This document shows, piece after piece, positions 1 through 8,627 of a stretch of DNA of 64,000 nt (its first letter is position 1; every line of letters begins with the position of its first letter). The stretch is from positions 25,561 to 89,560 of the forward strand of contig CAZNOZ010000004.1 of assembly GCA_964574935.1 (NCBI GenBank). The letters run 5' to 3'. The notes under the pieces are model-generated. The model searched no databases. It worked only from the letters and a program-made list of their open reading frames with translations, and had not been told where the DNA came from. Source of the stretch: JBBECE01 sp964574935. Lineage in GTDB: Bacteria; Pseudomonadota; Alphaproteobacteria; Rhizobiales; Devosiaceae. Position numbers and translations under genes: made by a program.

Positions 1-245
1 GCGTTGGCGGGGTGGCGGTGTGGCGGGGCGCCGACCAGCGCGATCTCCTCGCCGTCGATGGCGACGGTGCCGGCATCGGGGATTTCCAGCATGTTGATGC
101 AGCGCAGCAGCGTCGACTTGCCGGAGCCGGAGGACCCGATGACCGTGATCACCTCGCCGGCGTCGGCGTGCATCGTGATGCCCTTGAGAACCTGGAGGGA
201 ATCAAAGGACTTGTGCAGATCGACGACTTCGATGATCGCGGTCAT
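1..245 (-). CDS. Polar amino-acid ABC transporter ATP-binding protein, 5' part (runs off window)
   Basis: The first 81 codons of an ABC ATPase of the GlnQ/HisP/OccP class are present. The protein opens MTAIIEVVDLHKSF, has the Walker A motif GSSGSGKST near residues 38-46 and continues LLRCINMLE, which is characteristic of polar amino-acid importers. The signature, Walker B and H-loop lie beyond the window edge. The start at 245 is the only good ATG before the aligned N-terminus. It is divergent from the M20 deacylase, with about 160 bases between the two starts that must hold both promoters. The substrate cannot be told from this fragment. Confidence 0.9.
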   Translation of the reverse strand, partial: MTAIIEVVDLHKSFDSLQVLKGITMHADAGEVITVIGSSGSGKSTLLRCINMLEIPDAGTVAIDGEEIALVGAPPHRHPAN

Positions 246-406
246 GGTTATGGACGTCCCTCTGCCAGCAAAGCAGATGCCGGCCGTTTAGCAAAGCCAA
301 AACCTTTTCGCTTCGCCGCGAATGGTGAAGGGAGCGCTGGACAATCGGCGCCCGGGCCGGTTGAAATCGGGGCGGCGGATGTCCGCCGGCGGCGGGGAGC
401 CGGGCG

Positions 407-1696
407 ATGAAAGCCGACAGCGTGCAAATGCTGGCCGAAATCGAGGCGCGCCGTGACGAGCTGACGGATCTGGCCGCTTCGCTGGTGCGGATGGAGACCG
501 TCAATCCGCCCGGCGAGGGGTATCGGGAAATCTGCGATTTCATCGGGGGGCGCCTGAGCGGGCGCGCCTTCGAGATCGAATATGTGCGCGCGGACGGGGC
601 GCTGGGCGACAGCGACCGGCATCCGCGCTGGAACGTGATGGCGCGCCGGGAGGGCGATGCGGCGGGCCCGTGCGTGCATTTCAATTCCCACATCGACGTC
701 GTCGAGGCGGGCGGCGGCTGGACCGTGCCGCCGTTCGGCGCCGAGGTCAGGGACGGCAACCTTTACGGGCGCGGCGCGTGCGACATGAAAGGCGGGCTCG
801 CCGCCTCGATCGTCGCCGCCGAAGCTTTTGTCGACACCCATCCGGGCTTTGCGGGGGCGGTCGAGATCTCCGGCACGGCGGACGAGGAATCGGGCGGTTT
901 CGGCGGGGTCGCGTATCTCGCCGAGCAGGGCTATTTCCGCCCCTCGCGGGTGGACCATGTGATCATCCCCGAGCCGCTCAACAAGGACCGGATCTGCCTC
1001 GGCCACCGCGGAGTGTGGTGGGCCGAAATCGAGGTTTTCGGACGCATGGCCCACGGCTCGATGCCGTTCCTGGGGACCAGCGCCATCCGCCATATGGGGG
1101 CGGTGCTCAGGGAATTTGAAGAGCGGCTGATCCCGGCGCTGGCGGGCGTCACCACGGCAATGCCGGTGGTGCCCGAGGCGGCCCGGCAGGCCACCATCAA
1201 CATCAATTCCATCCATGGCGGACAGGCCGAGCCCGAGGCCGAGTACACCGGGCTGCCGACGGCGCTGGTCGCCGATTCCTGCCGGCTGGTCATCGATCGG
1301 CGGTTCGTGATCGAAGAGGATCTCGAGGCGGTCAAGGCGCAGGTTGGCGGCATTCTCGAGGAGTTGGTGGCCTCGCGGGAGGGTTTCGGCTACCGGATTT
1401 CCGACTTGTTCGAGGTGATCCCGACGATGACCGAGCCGCACGCGCCGGTGGTCCGGGCGGTCGCCGGAGCGGTCCGCGAAATCCTCGGACGGGAGCCGGA
1501 ATTCGTCGTGTCGCCAGGCACTTACGATCAGAAACATATCGACCGGATCGGCAAGCTCCACGATTGCATCGCCTACGGTCCCGGCATCCTCGATCTCGCC
1601 CATCAGCCGGACGAATATGTGGGCATCGACGATATGGTCGACGCCGCCAAGGTGATGGCGTTGGCGCTGGCGGAACTGCTTCCCTCGGAGGGGTGA
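407..1696 (+). CDS. M20 family metallohydrolase, ArgE/DapE-type deacylase
   Basis: This is a 429-residue cytoplasmic zinc amidohydrolase resembling acetylornithine deacetylase and succinyl-diaminopimelate desuccinylase. The di-metal ligands are visible: H95 in HIDVV, D126 in GRGACDMKGG, the catalytic/bridging glutamates E160-E161 in DEESGG, and the C-terminal H399 in AHQPDEY. A dimerisation-type lid domain lies between about residues 195 and 310. It is the first gene of a co-directional run with a dipeptide-type ABC transporter, 60 bases before the binding protein. It therefore more likely removes an acyl or amide group from an imported compound than serves arginine or lysine biosynthesis. 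The exact substrate is unknown. Confidence 0.9.
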   Translation: MKADSVQMLAEIEARRDELTDLAASLVRMETVNPPGEGYREICDFIGGRLSGRAFEIEYVRADGALGDSDRHPRWNVMARREGDAAGPCVHFNSHIDVVEAGGGWTVPPFGAEVRDGNLYGRGACDMKGGLAASIVAAEAFVDTHPGFAGAVEISGTADEESGGFGGVAYLAEQGYFRPSRVDHVIIPEPLNKDRICLGHRGVWWAEIEVFGRMAHGSMPFLGTSAIRHMGAVLREFEERLIPALAGVTTAMPVVPEAARQATININSIHGGQAEPEAEYTGLPTALVADSCRLVIDRRFVIEEDLEAVKAQVGGILEELVASREGFGYRISDLFEVIPTMTEPHAPVVRAVAGAVREILGREPEFVVSPGTYDQKHIDRIGKLHDCIAYGPGILDLAHQPDEYVGIDDMVDAAKVMALALAELLPSEG

Positions 1697-1756
1697 AGCC
1701 ATCTACAATGTTGAAAACGGAACATTCAGGGGGCTCAAGGCAGGGAAGGAAGCAAC

Positions 1757-3247
1757 ATGAATACGCCATTGAGAAAACTGGCGATCGCCGTGCTGCTCAT
1801 GGGTGCGGCGAGTGCGATGCCGGCGTTGGCACAGCGCACCGATATCAATGTTGGAATGGTGCTCGAGCCGCCCATTCTCGATCCCACGGCCGGGGCGGCG
1901 GCGGCGATCGACGAGGTCGTTTATGCCAACGTGTTCGAGGGACTGACGCGGTTTGCCAGTGACGGCAGCATCCAACCGGCGCTGGCTGAATCCTGGGACA
2001 TCTCCGAGGATGGGCTGACCTTTGTCTTTCATCTGCATGACGGGGTCAGGTTCCACGACGGCACGACGATGGATGCCGAAGACGTCAAGTTTTCCATCGA
2101 GCGGGCGCAGGCGGAGGACTCCACCAACGCCCAGAAGCCGCTGTTTGCCGGCATCGTCAGCGTCGAGGCCGTCGATCCGCTCACCGTCAGGTTCACGCTG
2201 TCCGAGCCGAACGGCAATTTCCTGTTCAACATGGCCTGGGGTGATGCGGTGATCGTCGCGCCGGAGAGCGCCGCGGACAACGCCACCGACCCGATCGGCA
2301 CAGGCCCATTCAAATTCGTCGAGTGGGTGCAGGGCGACCATGTCGAGCTGGCCAGAAACCCCGACTATTGGGGCACCCCGGTACGGCTGGAAAAGGCGAC
2401 GTTCAAATTCATCGCCGATCCGACGGCGGCCTTCGCCGCGATGATGGCCGGTGATCTCGACGCCTACCCGAACTTCCCGTCGCCGGAGACGCTGCCGCAG
2501 CTCGGCGCCGATCCGCGTTTCGAGGTCATCGTCGGCTCCACCGAGGGCGAGACGGTGATGGCGATGAACTACAACAGCCCGCCACTCGACGACATCAGGG
2601 TGCGTGAGGCGATCGCGCATGCGATCAACCGGCAGGAGATCATCGACGGGGCGATGTTCGGCTACGGTACGCCGATCGGCACCTTCTTCCCGCCGAGCAA
2701 TCCCGACTATGTCGATCTGACGAGCCTGTCGGACTACGATCCGGAGAAGTCGAAGGCGCTGTTGGCTGACGCCGGATACGGCGGCGGGCTGACGTTGCGC
2801 TTCGCGCTGCCGCCGGTGGCCACCTACGCCAGGCGGGGCGGCGAGATCATCGCGTCGCAGCTTCGGGCGGTCGGTATCGAGACCGAGATCAGCAATCTCG
2901 AATGGGCGCAGTGGCTCGAGCAGGTGTTCCATGGGCTCGACTACGACCTGACGATCGTTTCGCACACCGAGCCGTTCGACCTCGAGATCTTCTCGCGGCC
3001 GGACTACTACTTCCAGTACCACAATGAGGCGTTCAACCAGATCATCGCCGATCTCGCCTTCGAGACCGATCCGGCGAAGCGATCGGCGCTGATCAAGGCG
3101 GCCGAGACCAATCTCGCGGAGAACTACGCGGCGGTGTTTCTGTTCCAGCTCGCCAAGACCGGCGTCGCCAACGCCAAGTTGCACGGGCTATGGGAGAACT
3201 CGCCCACCCAGGCCAACGATCTGACGGCGGTGTACTGGGAAGAGTAG
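1757..3247 (+). CDS. Periplasmic solute-binding protein, DppA/OppA family (SBP_bac_5)
   Basis: This 496-residue protein begins with a cleavable signal peptide (charged MNTPLRK, hydrophobic AIAVLLMGAASAMPALA, cleavage after ALA). The mature protein has family-5 hallmarks: the early VFEGLTRFASDG region, HLHDGVRFHDG, and the GTGPFKFVEW segment. It captures the ligand in the periplasm for the permeases that follow. A strong GC hairpin lies immediately downstream, as often seen after binding-protein genes that need more transcript than the membrane genes. The family binds peptides, opines, glutathione, nickel and other ligands, so the substrate is not assigned. Confidence 0.95.
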   Translation: MNTPLRKLAIAVLLMGAASAMPALAQRTDINVGMVLEPPILDPTAGAAAAIDEVVYANVFEGLTRFASDGSIQPALAESWDISEDGLTFVFHLHDGVRFHDGTTMDAEDVKFSIERAQAEDSTNAQKPLFAGIVSVEAVDPLTVRFTLSEPNGNFLFNMAWGDAVIVAPESAADNATDPIGTGPFKFVEWVQGDHVELARNPDYWGTPVRLEKATFKFIADPTAAFAAMMAGDLDAYPNFPSPETLPQLGADPRFEVIVGSTEGETVMAMNYNSPPLDDIRVREAIAHAINRQEIIDGAMFGYGTPIGTFFPPSNPDYVDLTSLSDYDPEKSKALLADAGYGGGLTLRFALPPVATYARRGGEIIASQLRAVGIETEISNLEWAQWLEQVFHGLDYDLTIVSHTEPFDLEIFSRPDYYFQYHNEAFNQIIADLAFETDPAKRSALIKAAETNLAENYAAVFLFQLAKTGVANAKLHGLWENSPTQANDLTAVYWEE

Positions 3248-3259
3248 CCTTCGAACCAC

Positions 3260-3285
3260 GGGCGGGCCGGCACTCCGGCCCGTCC
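3260..3285 (+). promoter_or_regulatory. Intra-operon GC hairpin after the binding-protein gene
   Basis: Bases 3260-3270 pair with 3275-3285 to make an 11-bp stem (one G-T pair) around a CACT loop. No run of T follows, so it is probably not an efficient intrinsic terminator. By analogy with other ABC operons it may protect the upstream binding-protein mRNA from 3' decay or partly attenuate the permease genes. The pairing is seen directly; the role is inferred. Confidence 0.5.
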
Positions 3286-3308
3286 CCGTCCCCGCGCGAG
3301 CGGACTTG

Positions 3309-4256
3309 ATGGTCAATTTCCTCATCGGCCGGCTGGCCTCGCTCCTGGTGAGCCTGATCGCGGCATCCGTCGTGATCTTCGTGGTGATCGAGGTGATCCC
3401 GGGCGATCCGGCCTCCTACATGCTGGGGCTCAACGCGCAGCCGGATACCGTGGCGGCGCTCAGGGAGCAGCTGGGGCTCGATGCGCCGGCGTTGCAGCGC
3501 TACTTCGCGTGGATCGGCGGGCTGGTGCAGGGCCAGTTCGGTATTTCCTACACCTACCGGGTGCCGGTCGCCGAGTTGATATCCGACCGGCTGTGGATCT
3601 CGCTGCCACTGGCGGTCTACGCGCTGGTGCTGTCGACGCTTATCGCCTTTCCGGTGGGCATCTGGGCGGCGGCGCGACGCAACTCGCCGGCCGACATCAC
3701 CGTCATGGGGGCGACGCAGCTCGGGATCGCGGTGCCGAATTTCTGGTTCGCGATGCTGCTGGTACTGGCCTTCTCAATTACCCTCAGGTGGTTTTCGGCC
3801 GGCGGCTTTCCCGGCTGGCAGGCGGGATTGTTTGAAGGAGTAAAGGCGCTGACGCTGCCGGCGATCGCGCTGGCGCTGCCGCAGGCCTCGATCCTGGCCC
3901 GGGTGATGCGCTCCTCGTTGCTCGAGACGCTGGGCGAGGACTACATCCGCACCGCCCGGGCCAAGGGACTCAGCCGCCGGCAAACGCTGTGGCGGCACGC
4001 GGTAAGGAACGCCCTCATCCCGGTCCTGACCATCATCGGGCTGCAGTTCTCGTTCCTGTTGGCCGGGGCGATCATCATCGAAAACGTGTTCTTCCTGCCG
4101 GGGCTGGGGCGGCTGGTGTTCCAGGGGATCACCCAGCGCGACCTCATCGTCGTCAAGTCGGTTGTGATGCTGCTGGTGTTCGCGGTGATCATGGTCACCT
4201 TCATCGTCGACATCGCCTACGCGATCGCCGACCCGCGGCTGAGGCGGCAACGATGA
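3309..4256 (+). CDS. Dipeptide-type ABC transporter permease, DppB family
   Basis: This is a 315-residue inner-membrane protein with about six transmembrane segments. It has the DppB signature N-terminus (first helix, then VIPGDPASYMLG) and the coupling-helix EAA-type motif around EDYIRTARAKGLSR. An in-frame TTG lies directly before the ATG at 3309; the ATG is preferred, with the purine-rich GAGCGG just upstream. Its stop overlaps the start of the DppC-like partner in an ATGA, which indicates translational coupling. It should pair with that partner to form the channel. Confidence 0.93.
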   Translation: MVNFLIGRLASLLVSLIAASVVIFVVIEVIPGDPASYMLGLNAQPDTVAALREQLGLDAPALQRYFAWIGGLVQGQFGISYTYRVPVAELISDRLWISLPLAVYALVLSTLIAFPVGIWAAARRNSPADITVMGATQLGIAVPNFWFAMLLVLAFSITLRWFSAGGFPGWQAGLFEGVKALTLPAIALALPQASILARVMRSSLLETLGEDYIRTARAKGLSRRQTLWRHAVRNALIPVLTIIGLQFSFLLAGAIIIENVFFLPGLGRLVFQGITQRDLIVVKSVVMLLVFAVIMVTFIVDIAYAIADPRLRRQR

Positions 4257-5128
4257 TCGTCGAGGAAACACCCGCCGTCGAACCGCGGGCGGAGCTGGGA
4301 CGGGCGGCGTTGAGAACGCGCAGCCTGGTGGCCGGCGCCATCTTGACCCTGGTGTTCATAGCGGCGGCGCTGATCTCCTTCGTCTACACGCCCTACGACG
4401 TCACCGTGCTGGCGATCCCCAACCGGCTGATGCCGCCCTCGCCGGCGCACTGGTTCGGCACCGATCATTTCGGGCGCGATATCCTGTCGATGATCATGGT
4501 CGGCGCCCGTACGTCGATTGCGGTGGCGTTCATCGCGGTGGGCATCGGCATCGGCCTGGGCGTGCCCCTGGGTCTGACCGCGGCCGCCAACCGACGCTCG
4601 CTTCTCGACGAAGCCATCATGCGCGGCAACGACTTGATTTTCGCCTTTCCGGCATTGCTGATCGCGATCCTGATCACGGCGGTTTTCGGGCCCGGAGCGG
4701 TCAACGCCATCGTCGCCATCGGCATCTTCAACATCCCCGTGTTCGCGCGGGTCACGCGGGGGGCGGCGCTGAGCCTTTGGACGCGCGAGTTCGTCCTTTC
4801 GGCGCGGGTGGCGGGCAAAGGCAGGGTGCGGATATCGCTCGAGCATATCCTGCCGAACCTCACCAACCTGCTCATCGTTCAGGGCACCATCCAGTTCTCG
4901 CTCGGCATCCTGGCCGAGGCGGCGCTCAGCTATGTCGGGTTGGGAGCGCAGCCGCCGACTCCGAGCTGGGGGCGGATGCTGGCCGATGCCCAAACGATGA
5001 TCGGCCTCGCCCCCCACATGGCGCTCATCCCGGGGATGGCGATCGTGGTGATGGTGCTGGGACTGAACCTGATGGGCGACGGGCTCAGGGACGTTTTCGA
5101 CCCTCGCATCCGCCGGAGCCGATCATGA
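4253..5128 (+). CDS. Dipeptide-type ABC transporter permease, DppC family
   Basis: This 291-residue permease has a cytoplasmic N-terminal extension (about 25 residues) before the first helix, as usual in DppC/OppC. It contains the segment HWFGTDHFGRDILS typical of the family and an EAA loop near VLSARVAGKGR. The start is the ATG overlapping the DppB-like stop. The stop in turn overlaps the ATPase start as ATGA. It forms a heterodimeric channel with the upstream permease. Confidence 0.93.
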   Translation: MIVEETPAVEPRAELGRAALRTRSLVAGAILTLVFIAAALISFVYTPYDVTVLAIPNRLMPPSPAHWFGTDHFGRDILSMIMVGARTSIAVAFIAVGIGIGLGVPLGLTAAANRRSLLDEAIMRGNDLIFAFPALLIAILITAVFGPGAVNAIVAIGIFNIPVFARVTRGAALSLWTREFVLSARVAGKGRVRISLEHILPNLTNLLIVQGTIQFSLGILAEAALSYVGLGAQPPTPSWGRMLADAQTMIGLAPHMALIPGMAIVVMVLGLNLMGDGLRDVFDPRIRRSRS

Positions 5129-6750
5129 GCCTGTTGGTGGTCGACAATCTGGCGCTGAGCATCGGCGATACGCCGATTCTCAGGAACGTGGATGTCGGCG
5201 TCGATGAAGGAGAAGTGCTCGGCCTGATCGGGGAGTCCGGCTCCGGCAAGACAATGACGGCGCTCTCGATCATGCAGCTGCTGCCGCAGGCGGCACGGGC
5301 GACGGGCAGCGTCAGGCTCGGCGGCAACGAGCTGATGGGCCTCGAAGAAGGGCGCCTGTGCGCGATCCGCGGCAACGATATCGGCATGGTGTTCCAGGAG
5401 CCGATGACGGCCCTCAATCCGGTCAAGACGATCGGCGATCAGGTTGCCGAAACCGTTCTTGTGCATGCCGGCGCGTCGCGGCGCGAGGCGAGGGACATCG
5501 CCCGCGAGACCCTGAACCGTGTCGGGTTGCCGGCTGCCGAATTCCCCCTCGATCGGTTTCCGCACGAGCTTTCGGGCGGGCAGCGCCAGCGGGTGGTGGT
5601 CGCCATGGCGATCGCACTCAGGCCGCGGCTGCTGATCGCCGACGAGCCGACCACGGCCCTGGACGTGACGACCCAGGCGCAGATCCTCGAGCTGTTGCGC
5701 AAGCTCGTCGACGAGGACGGGGTCGGGCTGATGCTCATCACACACGATCTGGCCGTCGTCGCCGGCATTGCGCACCGAATTGCGATCATGCGGGACGGCG
5801 AAGTTGTCGAGACCGGTGACACGACGGCGCTGTTCGGCACCATGCACCACCCCTATACCAAGGCGCTGTTCGCCGCCTCCGCGCATGTGCCGCATCGGCA
5901 TCGACGCCCGGCGCCGGGACCCGGGCAAACGCCGGTGGTCGCGGTCGAGGGCGTGGTGAGGGAGTATCCGCTGCCACGGCGGACACCATTGGCGCCCCGC
6001 CGCAGCTTCCGGGCCGTCGACGGGGTCAGCTTCGTCGTCCATCGGGGCGAGAATGTCGGGCTGGTCGGGGAGTCGGGGTGCGGAAAATCGACCCTGTCGC
6101 GGGCCATCCTGGCGCTCGATCCGATGCAGGCCGGGTCGATCGTGCTCGACGGCGAGCCGCTCACGGGCCGGGGTGGCGCCAGCCAGGCGGCGCGGCGCAA
6201 GATGCAGGTGGTGTTCCAGGACCCTTACGGGTCCTTCAACCCAAGGCACAAGGTCGAGCGGCTGGTGGCGGAGCCGTTTCATCTGCTCGCCGAACCACCG
6301 GCCGGCGCGGCGCGGCGCCGGCAGGTCGAGCAGGCGCTCGAGGACGTCGGGCTCAGGGCGTCGGACGCCGACAAGTTCATCCATGAGTTCTCCGGCGGCC
6401 AGCGCCAGCGCGTCGCCATCGCCCGGGCGCTGATCATCCGGCCGGCGCTGATCATTCTCGACGAGGCGGTCTCGGCGCTCGACGTGTCGATCCGGGCCCA
6501 GATCCTCGATCTGCTCGCCGATCTCAGCAACCGGCTGCATGTCTCCTACCTCTTCATCGCGCACGATCTGTCGGTAGTCAGAGCCATCACCGACCGGGTG
6601 CTGGTGATGAAGGCGGGCCGGATCGTCGAGGAGGGGACGACCGAGGAGGTTTTCAACAACCCGCAGCACCCCTACACAAGGGAACTGATCGCCGCGGCGC
6701 CGAATCTCGAGCGCGCGATGGCGGCCCGCCAGGCGGAGGGGCGAAGATGA
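5125..6750 (+). CDS. Fused two-domain ABC ATPase (DppD-DppF / GsiA-type)
   Basis: This 541-residue protein carries two complete nucleotide-binding domains in one chain, replacing the usual separate DppD and DppF. Domain 1 (about residues 1-255) has Walker A GESGSGKT, signature LSGGQRQR and Walker B LLIADEPTTALD. Domain 2 (about 270-540) has GESGCGKS, FSGGQRQR and LIILDEAVSALD. Each domain ends with the oligopeptide-transporter C-terminal region (HPYTKALFAA; HPYTRELIAA). The start ATG overlaps the DppC stop, and its own stop overlaps the SDR start. The fusion arrangement matches GsiA/YejF-like importers. Confidence 0.95.
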   Translation: MSLLVVDNLALSIGDTPILRNVDVGVDEGEVLGLIGESGSGKTMTALSIMQLLPQAARATGSVRLGGNELMGLEEGRLCAIRGNDIGMVFQEPMTALNPVKTIGDQVAETVLVHAGASRREARDIARETLNRVGLPAAEFPLDRFPHELSGGQRQRVVVAMAIALRPRLLIADEPTTALDVTTQAQILELLRKLVDEDGVGLMLITHDLAVVAGIAHRIAIMRDGEVVETGDTTALFGTMHHPYTKALFAASAHVPHRHRRPAPGPGQTPVVAVEGVVREYPLPRRTPLAPRRSFRAVDGVSFVVHRGENVGLVGESGCGKSTLSRAILALDPMQAGSIVLDGEPLTGRGGASQAARRKMQVVFQDPYGSFNPRHKVERLVAEPFHLLAEPPAGAARRRQVEQALEDVGLRASDADKFIHEFSGGQRQRVAIARALIIRPALIILDEAVSALDVSIRAQILDLLADLSNRLHVSYLFIAHDLSVVRAITDRVLVMKAGRIVEEGTTEEVFNNPQHPYTRELIAAAPNLERAMAARQAEGRR

Positions 6751-7493
6751 GGCTGCACGGCAAGTCGGCGATCGTCACCGGCGGGGCGTCGGGATTCGGG
6801 GCCGGAATCGCGCGCAAGTTCGTCGATGAGGGCGCCAGAACCATGATCGCCGACATCAACGCCCGCGCCGCCCGGGACCTGGCCGAGACGCTCGGGCCGT
6901 TGGCGGTGTGGGTCGCGGTCGACATCTCAAAGGGCAAGTCCGTGGCGGCGATGGCCGAGGAGGCGCTGGCCGAATTCGGGCATCTCGACATACTGGTCAA
7001 CAATGCGGGCGTGACGCACCTTCCCAAAGCGCTGGAGAGGGTCTCGGAGCGCGACTTCAATCGCGTCATCGCCACCAACACCAAATCGGTGTTTCTGACC
7101 GCCCGGGCGCTGGTGCCGCACATGAAGGAGCGCCAGGGCGGCGTCATCCTCAACATCGCCTCGACCGCCGCTTCGAGCCCGCGGCCGCGGCTGACCTGGT
7201 ACAACGCCTCGAAGGGCTGGATCGCGACCGCCACGCGGTCGATGGCAATCGAGCTGGCGGAGTTCGGCATCCGCGTAAATGCCATCAGCCCGGTGGCCGG
7301 GGAAACGCCGCTGCTCGCCAGTTTCATGGGCGAGGATACGCCCGAGATACGGGCGAAGTTCCTGGCCACCATTCCGCTGGGGCGCTTCTCGACCCCTCAG
7401 GATATCGGAAACGCCGCCTGCTACCTGTGTTCGGACGAGGCCAGTATGGTCACCGGCGCGGTTCTGCCGGTCGACGGGGGACGGACGATTTGA
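6747..7493 (+). CDS. Short-chain dehydrogenase/reductase (classical SDR, FabG-like)
   Basis: This 248-residue NAD(P)-dependent oxidoreductase has the Rossmann motif TGGASGFGAG at residues 11-20, NNAG, and the catalytic Ser139-Tyr152-Lys156 (YNASK). D35 or a nearby acidic residue after the second strand (MIADINARA) suggests NAD(H) preference, which is an inference. It is translationally coupled to the ABC ATPase (ATGA) and to the P1 peptidase (TTGA). It is therefore likely to oxidise or reduce a hydroxyl/keto group on the imported compound or its hydrolysis product. Annotation beyond classical SDR is not justified. Confidence 0.92.
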   Translation: MRLHGKSAIVTGGASGFGAGIARKFVDEGARTMIADINARAARDLAETLGPLAVWVAVDISKGKSVAAMAEEALAEFGHLDILVNNAGVTHLPKALERVSERDFNRVIATNTKSVFLTARALVPHMKERQGGVILNIASTAASSPRPRLTWYNASKGWIATATRSMAIELAEFGIRVNAISPVAGETPLLASFMGEDTPEIRAKFLATIPLGRFSTPQDIGNAACYLCSDEASMVTGAVLPVDGGRTI

Positions 7494-8542
7494 GCGACGC
7501 TGCGGCGAGACGGCAGGGCGATGGCGGCCGAGGGGTGCGGCCCGGGCCCCGCAATCTGATCACGGACATCGCCGGCCTCAGGGTCGGCAATGCCGGCGAC
7601 CCGCAGCTCAAATCCGGCGTGAGCGTGCTGGTCGGCACGGCGCCCTTCGTTGCGTCGGTCGACGTGATGGGCGGGGCGCCGGGGACGCGCGAGACCGATC
7701 TGCTGCAGCCCGACCGTTCGGTCGACAGGATCGACGCGCTGGTCCTTTCCGGCGGCTCGGTGTTCGGCCTGAATGCGGGCTCGGCGGTGGCCGATGCGCT
7801 GCGCGCCGCCGGCCGCGGCATCGACGTCGGCGGCATGCGGGTGCCGCTGGTGCCGGCGGCGATCCTGTTCGATCTGGTCAATGGCGGCGACAAAGAGTGG
7901 GCGGAGAACCCCTATCACGCGCTCGGGGCCGCGGCGTTCGCGGCGGCCGGCGAAGCGTTCGAGATCGGCACCGAAGGGGCCGGCGTTGGCGCGACGACGG
8001 CGAACCTCAAGGGCGGGTTGGGCTCGGCATCGCTGGTCCTGCCGTCGGGCGTGACGGTAGGGGCGTTGGTGGCTGCCAACCCCGTCGGGCAGGTTGTGGT
8101 CGGCGACAGCGCGAACTTCTGGGCGGCGCCGTTCGAGATCGGCGGCGAGTTCGGGGGCCGGGGCGCCGCGCCGGCACCAATCGAGATCGCGCACACCTTC
8201 ACGCTCAAGCGCGACCGGCTGGCCGAGGCGGGCAATACCGTGCTCGCGATCGTCGCAACCGACGCCATGCTGACCAAGGCCGAGTGCAAACGCGTGGCGG
8301 TCGCCGCGCAGGACGGCATCGGCCGCGCGGTGGTGCCGGCTCATACGCCGCTGGACGGCGACCTGGTGTTCGCGGCGGCGACCGGCCGTCGGCCGCGCGG
8401 CGCGGAGCCGCTCGGCGAGGTACTCGAAATCGGACATGCCGCGTCGGTGTGCGTGAGCCGATCCATCGCCCGGGCGGTCCATGAAGCGCGGGCCGAGCCC
8501 GGCGATCTGTTCGAAACCTACAAGCAGCGATTTGGGCAGTAG
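7490..8542 (+). CDS. P1 family peptidase (DmpA/NylC-like N-terminal nucleophile aminopeptidase)
   Basis: The protein has about 350 residues if the TTG overlapping the SDR stop (TTGA) is used; a GTG at 7535 is an alternative start. The family self-cleaves into alpha and beta chains and hydrolyses N-terminal residues, D-amino-acid amides or amide oligomers. Visible family features include NLITDIAGLRVGNA at the N-terminus, the glycine-rich LSGGSVFGL and VGATTANLKGGLGS, and an Asn249-Thr250 step in EAGNTVLAIVATDA. That step matches the position where NylC-type members cleave before the nucleophilic Thr. As the last gene of the transporter operon it probably acts on the imported substrate. Confidence 0.88.
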   Translation: MSDAAARRQGDGGRGVRPGPRNLITDIAGLRVGNAGDPQLKSGVSVLVGTAPFVASVDVMGGAPGTRETDLLQPDRSVDRIDALVLSGGSVFGLNAGSAVADALRAAGRGIDVGGMRVPLVPAAILFDLVNGGDKEWAENPYHALGAAAFAAAGEAFEIGTEGAGVGATTANLKGGLGSASLVLPSGVTVGALVAANPVGQVVVGDSANFWAAPFEIGGEFGGRGAAPAPIEIAHTFTLKRDRLAEAGNTVLAIVATDAMLTKAECKRVAVAAQDGIGRAVVPAHTPLDGDLVFAAATGRRPRGAEPLGEVLEIGHAASVCVSRSIARAVHEARAEPGDLFETYKQRFGQ

Positions 8543-8627
8543 ACAAGAGCGCTTGGAGCCGGTGTCGGCGTGGACGCGCTGGCCGCCCTGTTCTACAAGT
8601 GCCGCGTCTCGCCGCAGGGGTGCACGC

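Noticed and set aside
4930..6669. Long minus-strand open frame opposite the fused ABC ATPase
   Set aside because: The plus strand shows two full ABC ATPase motif sets; the reverse frame has no motifs and is a GC-bias artefact.
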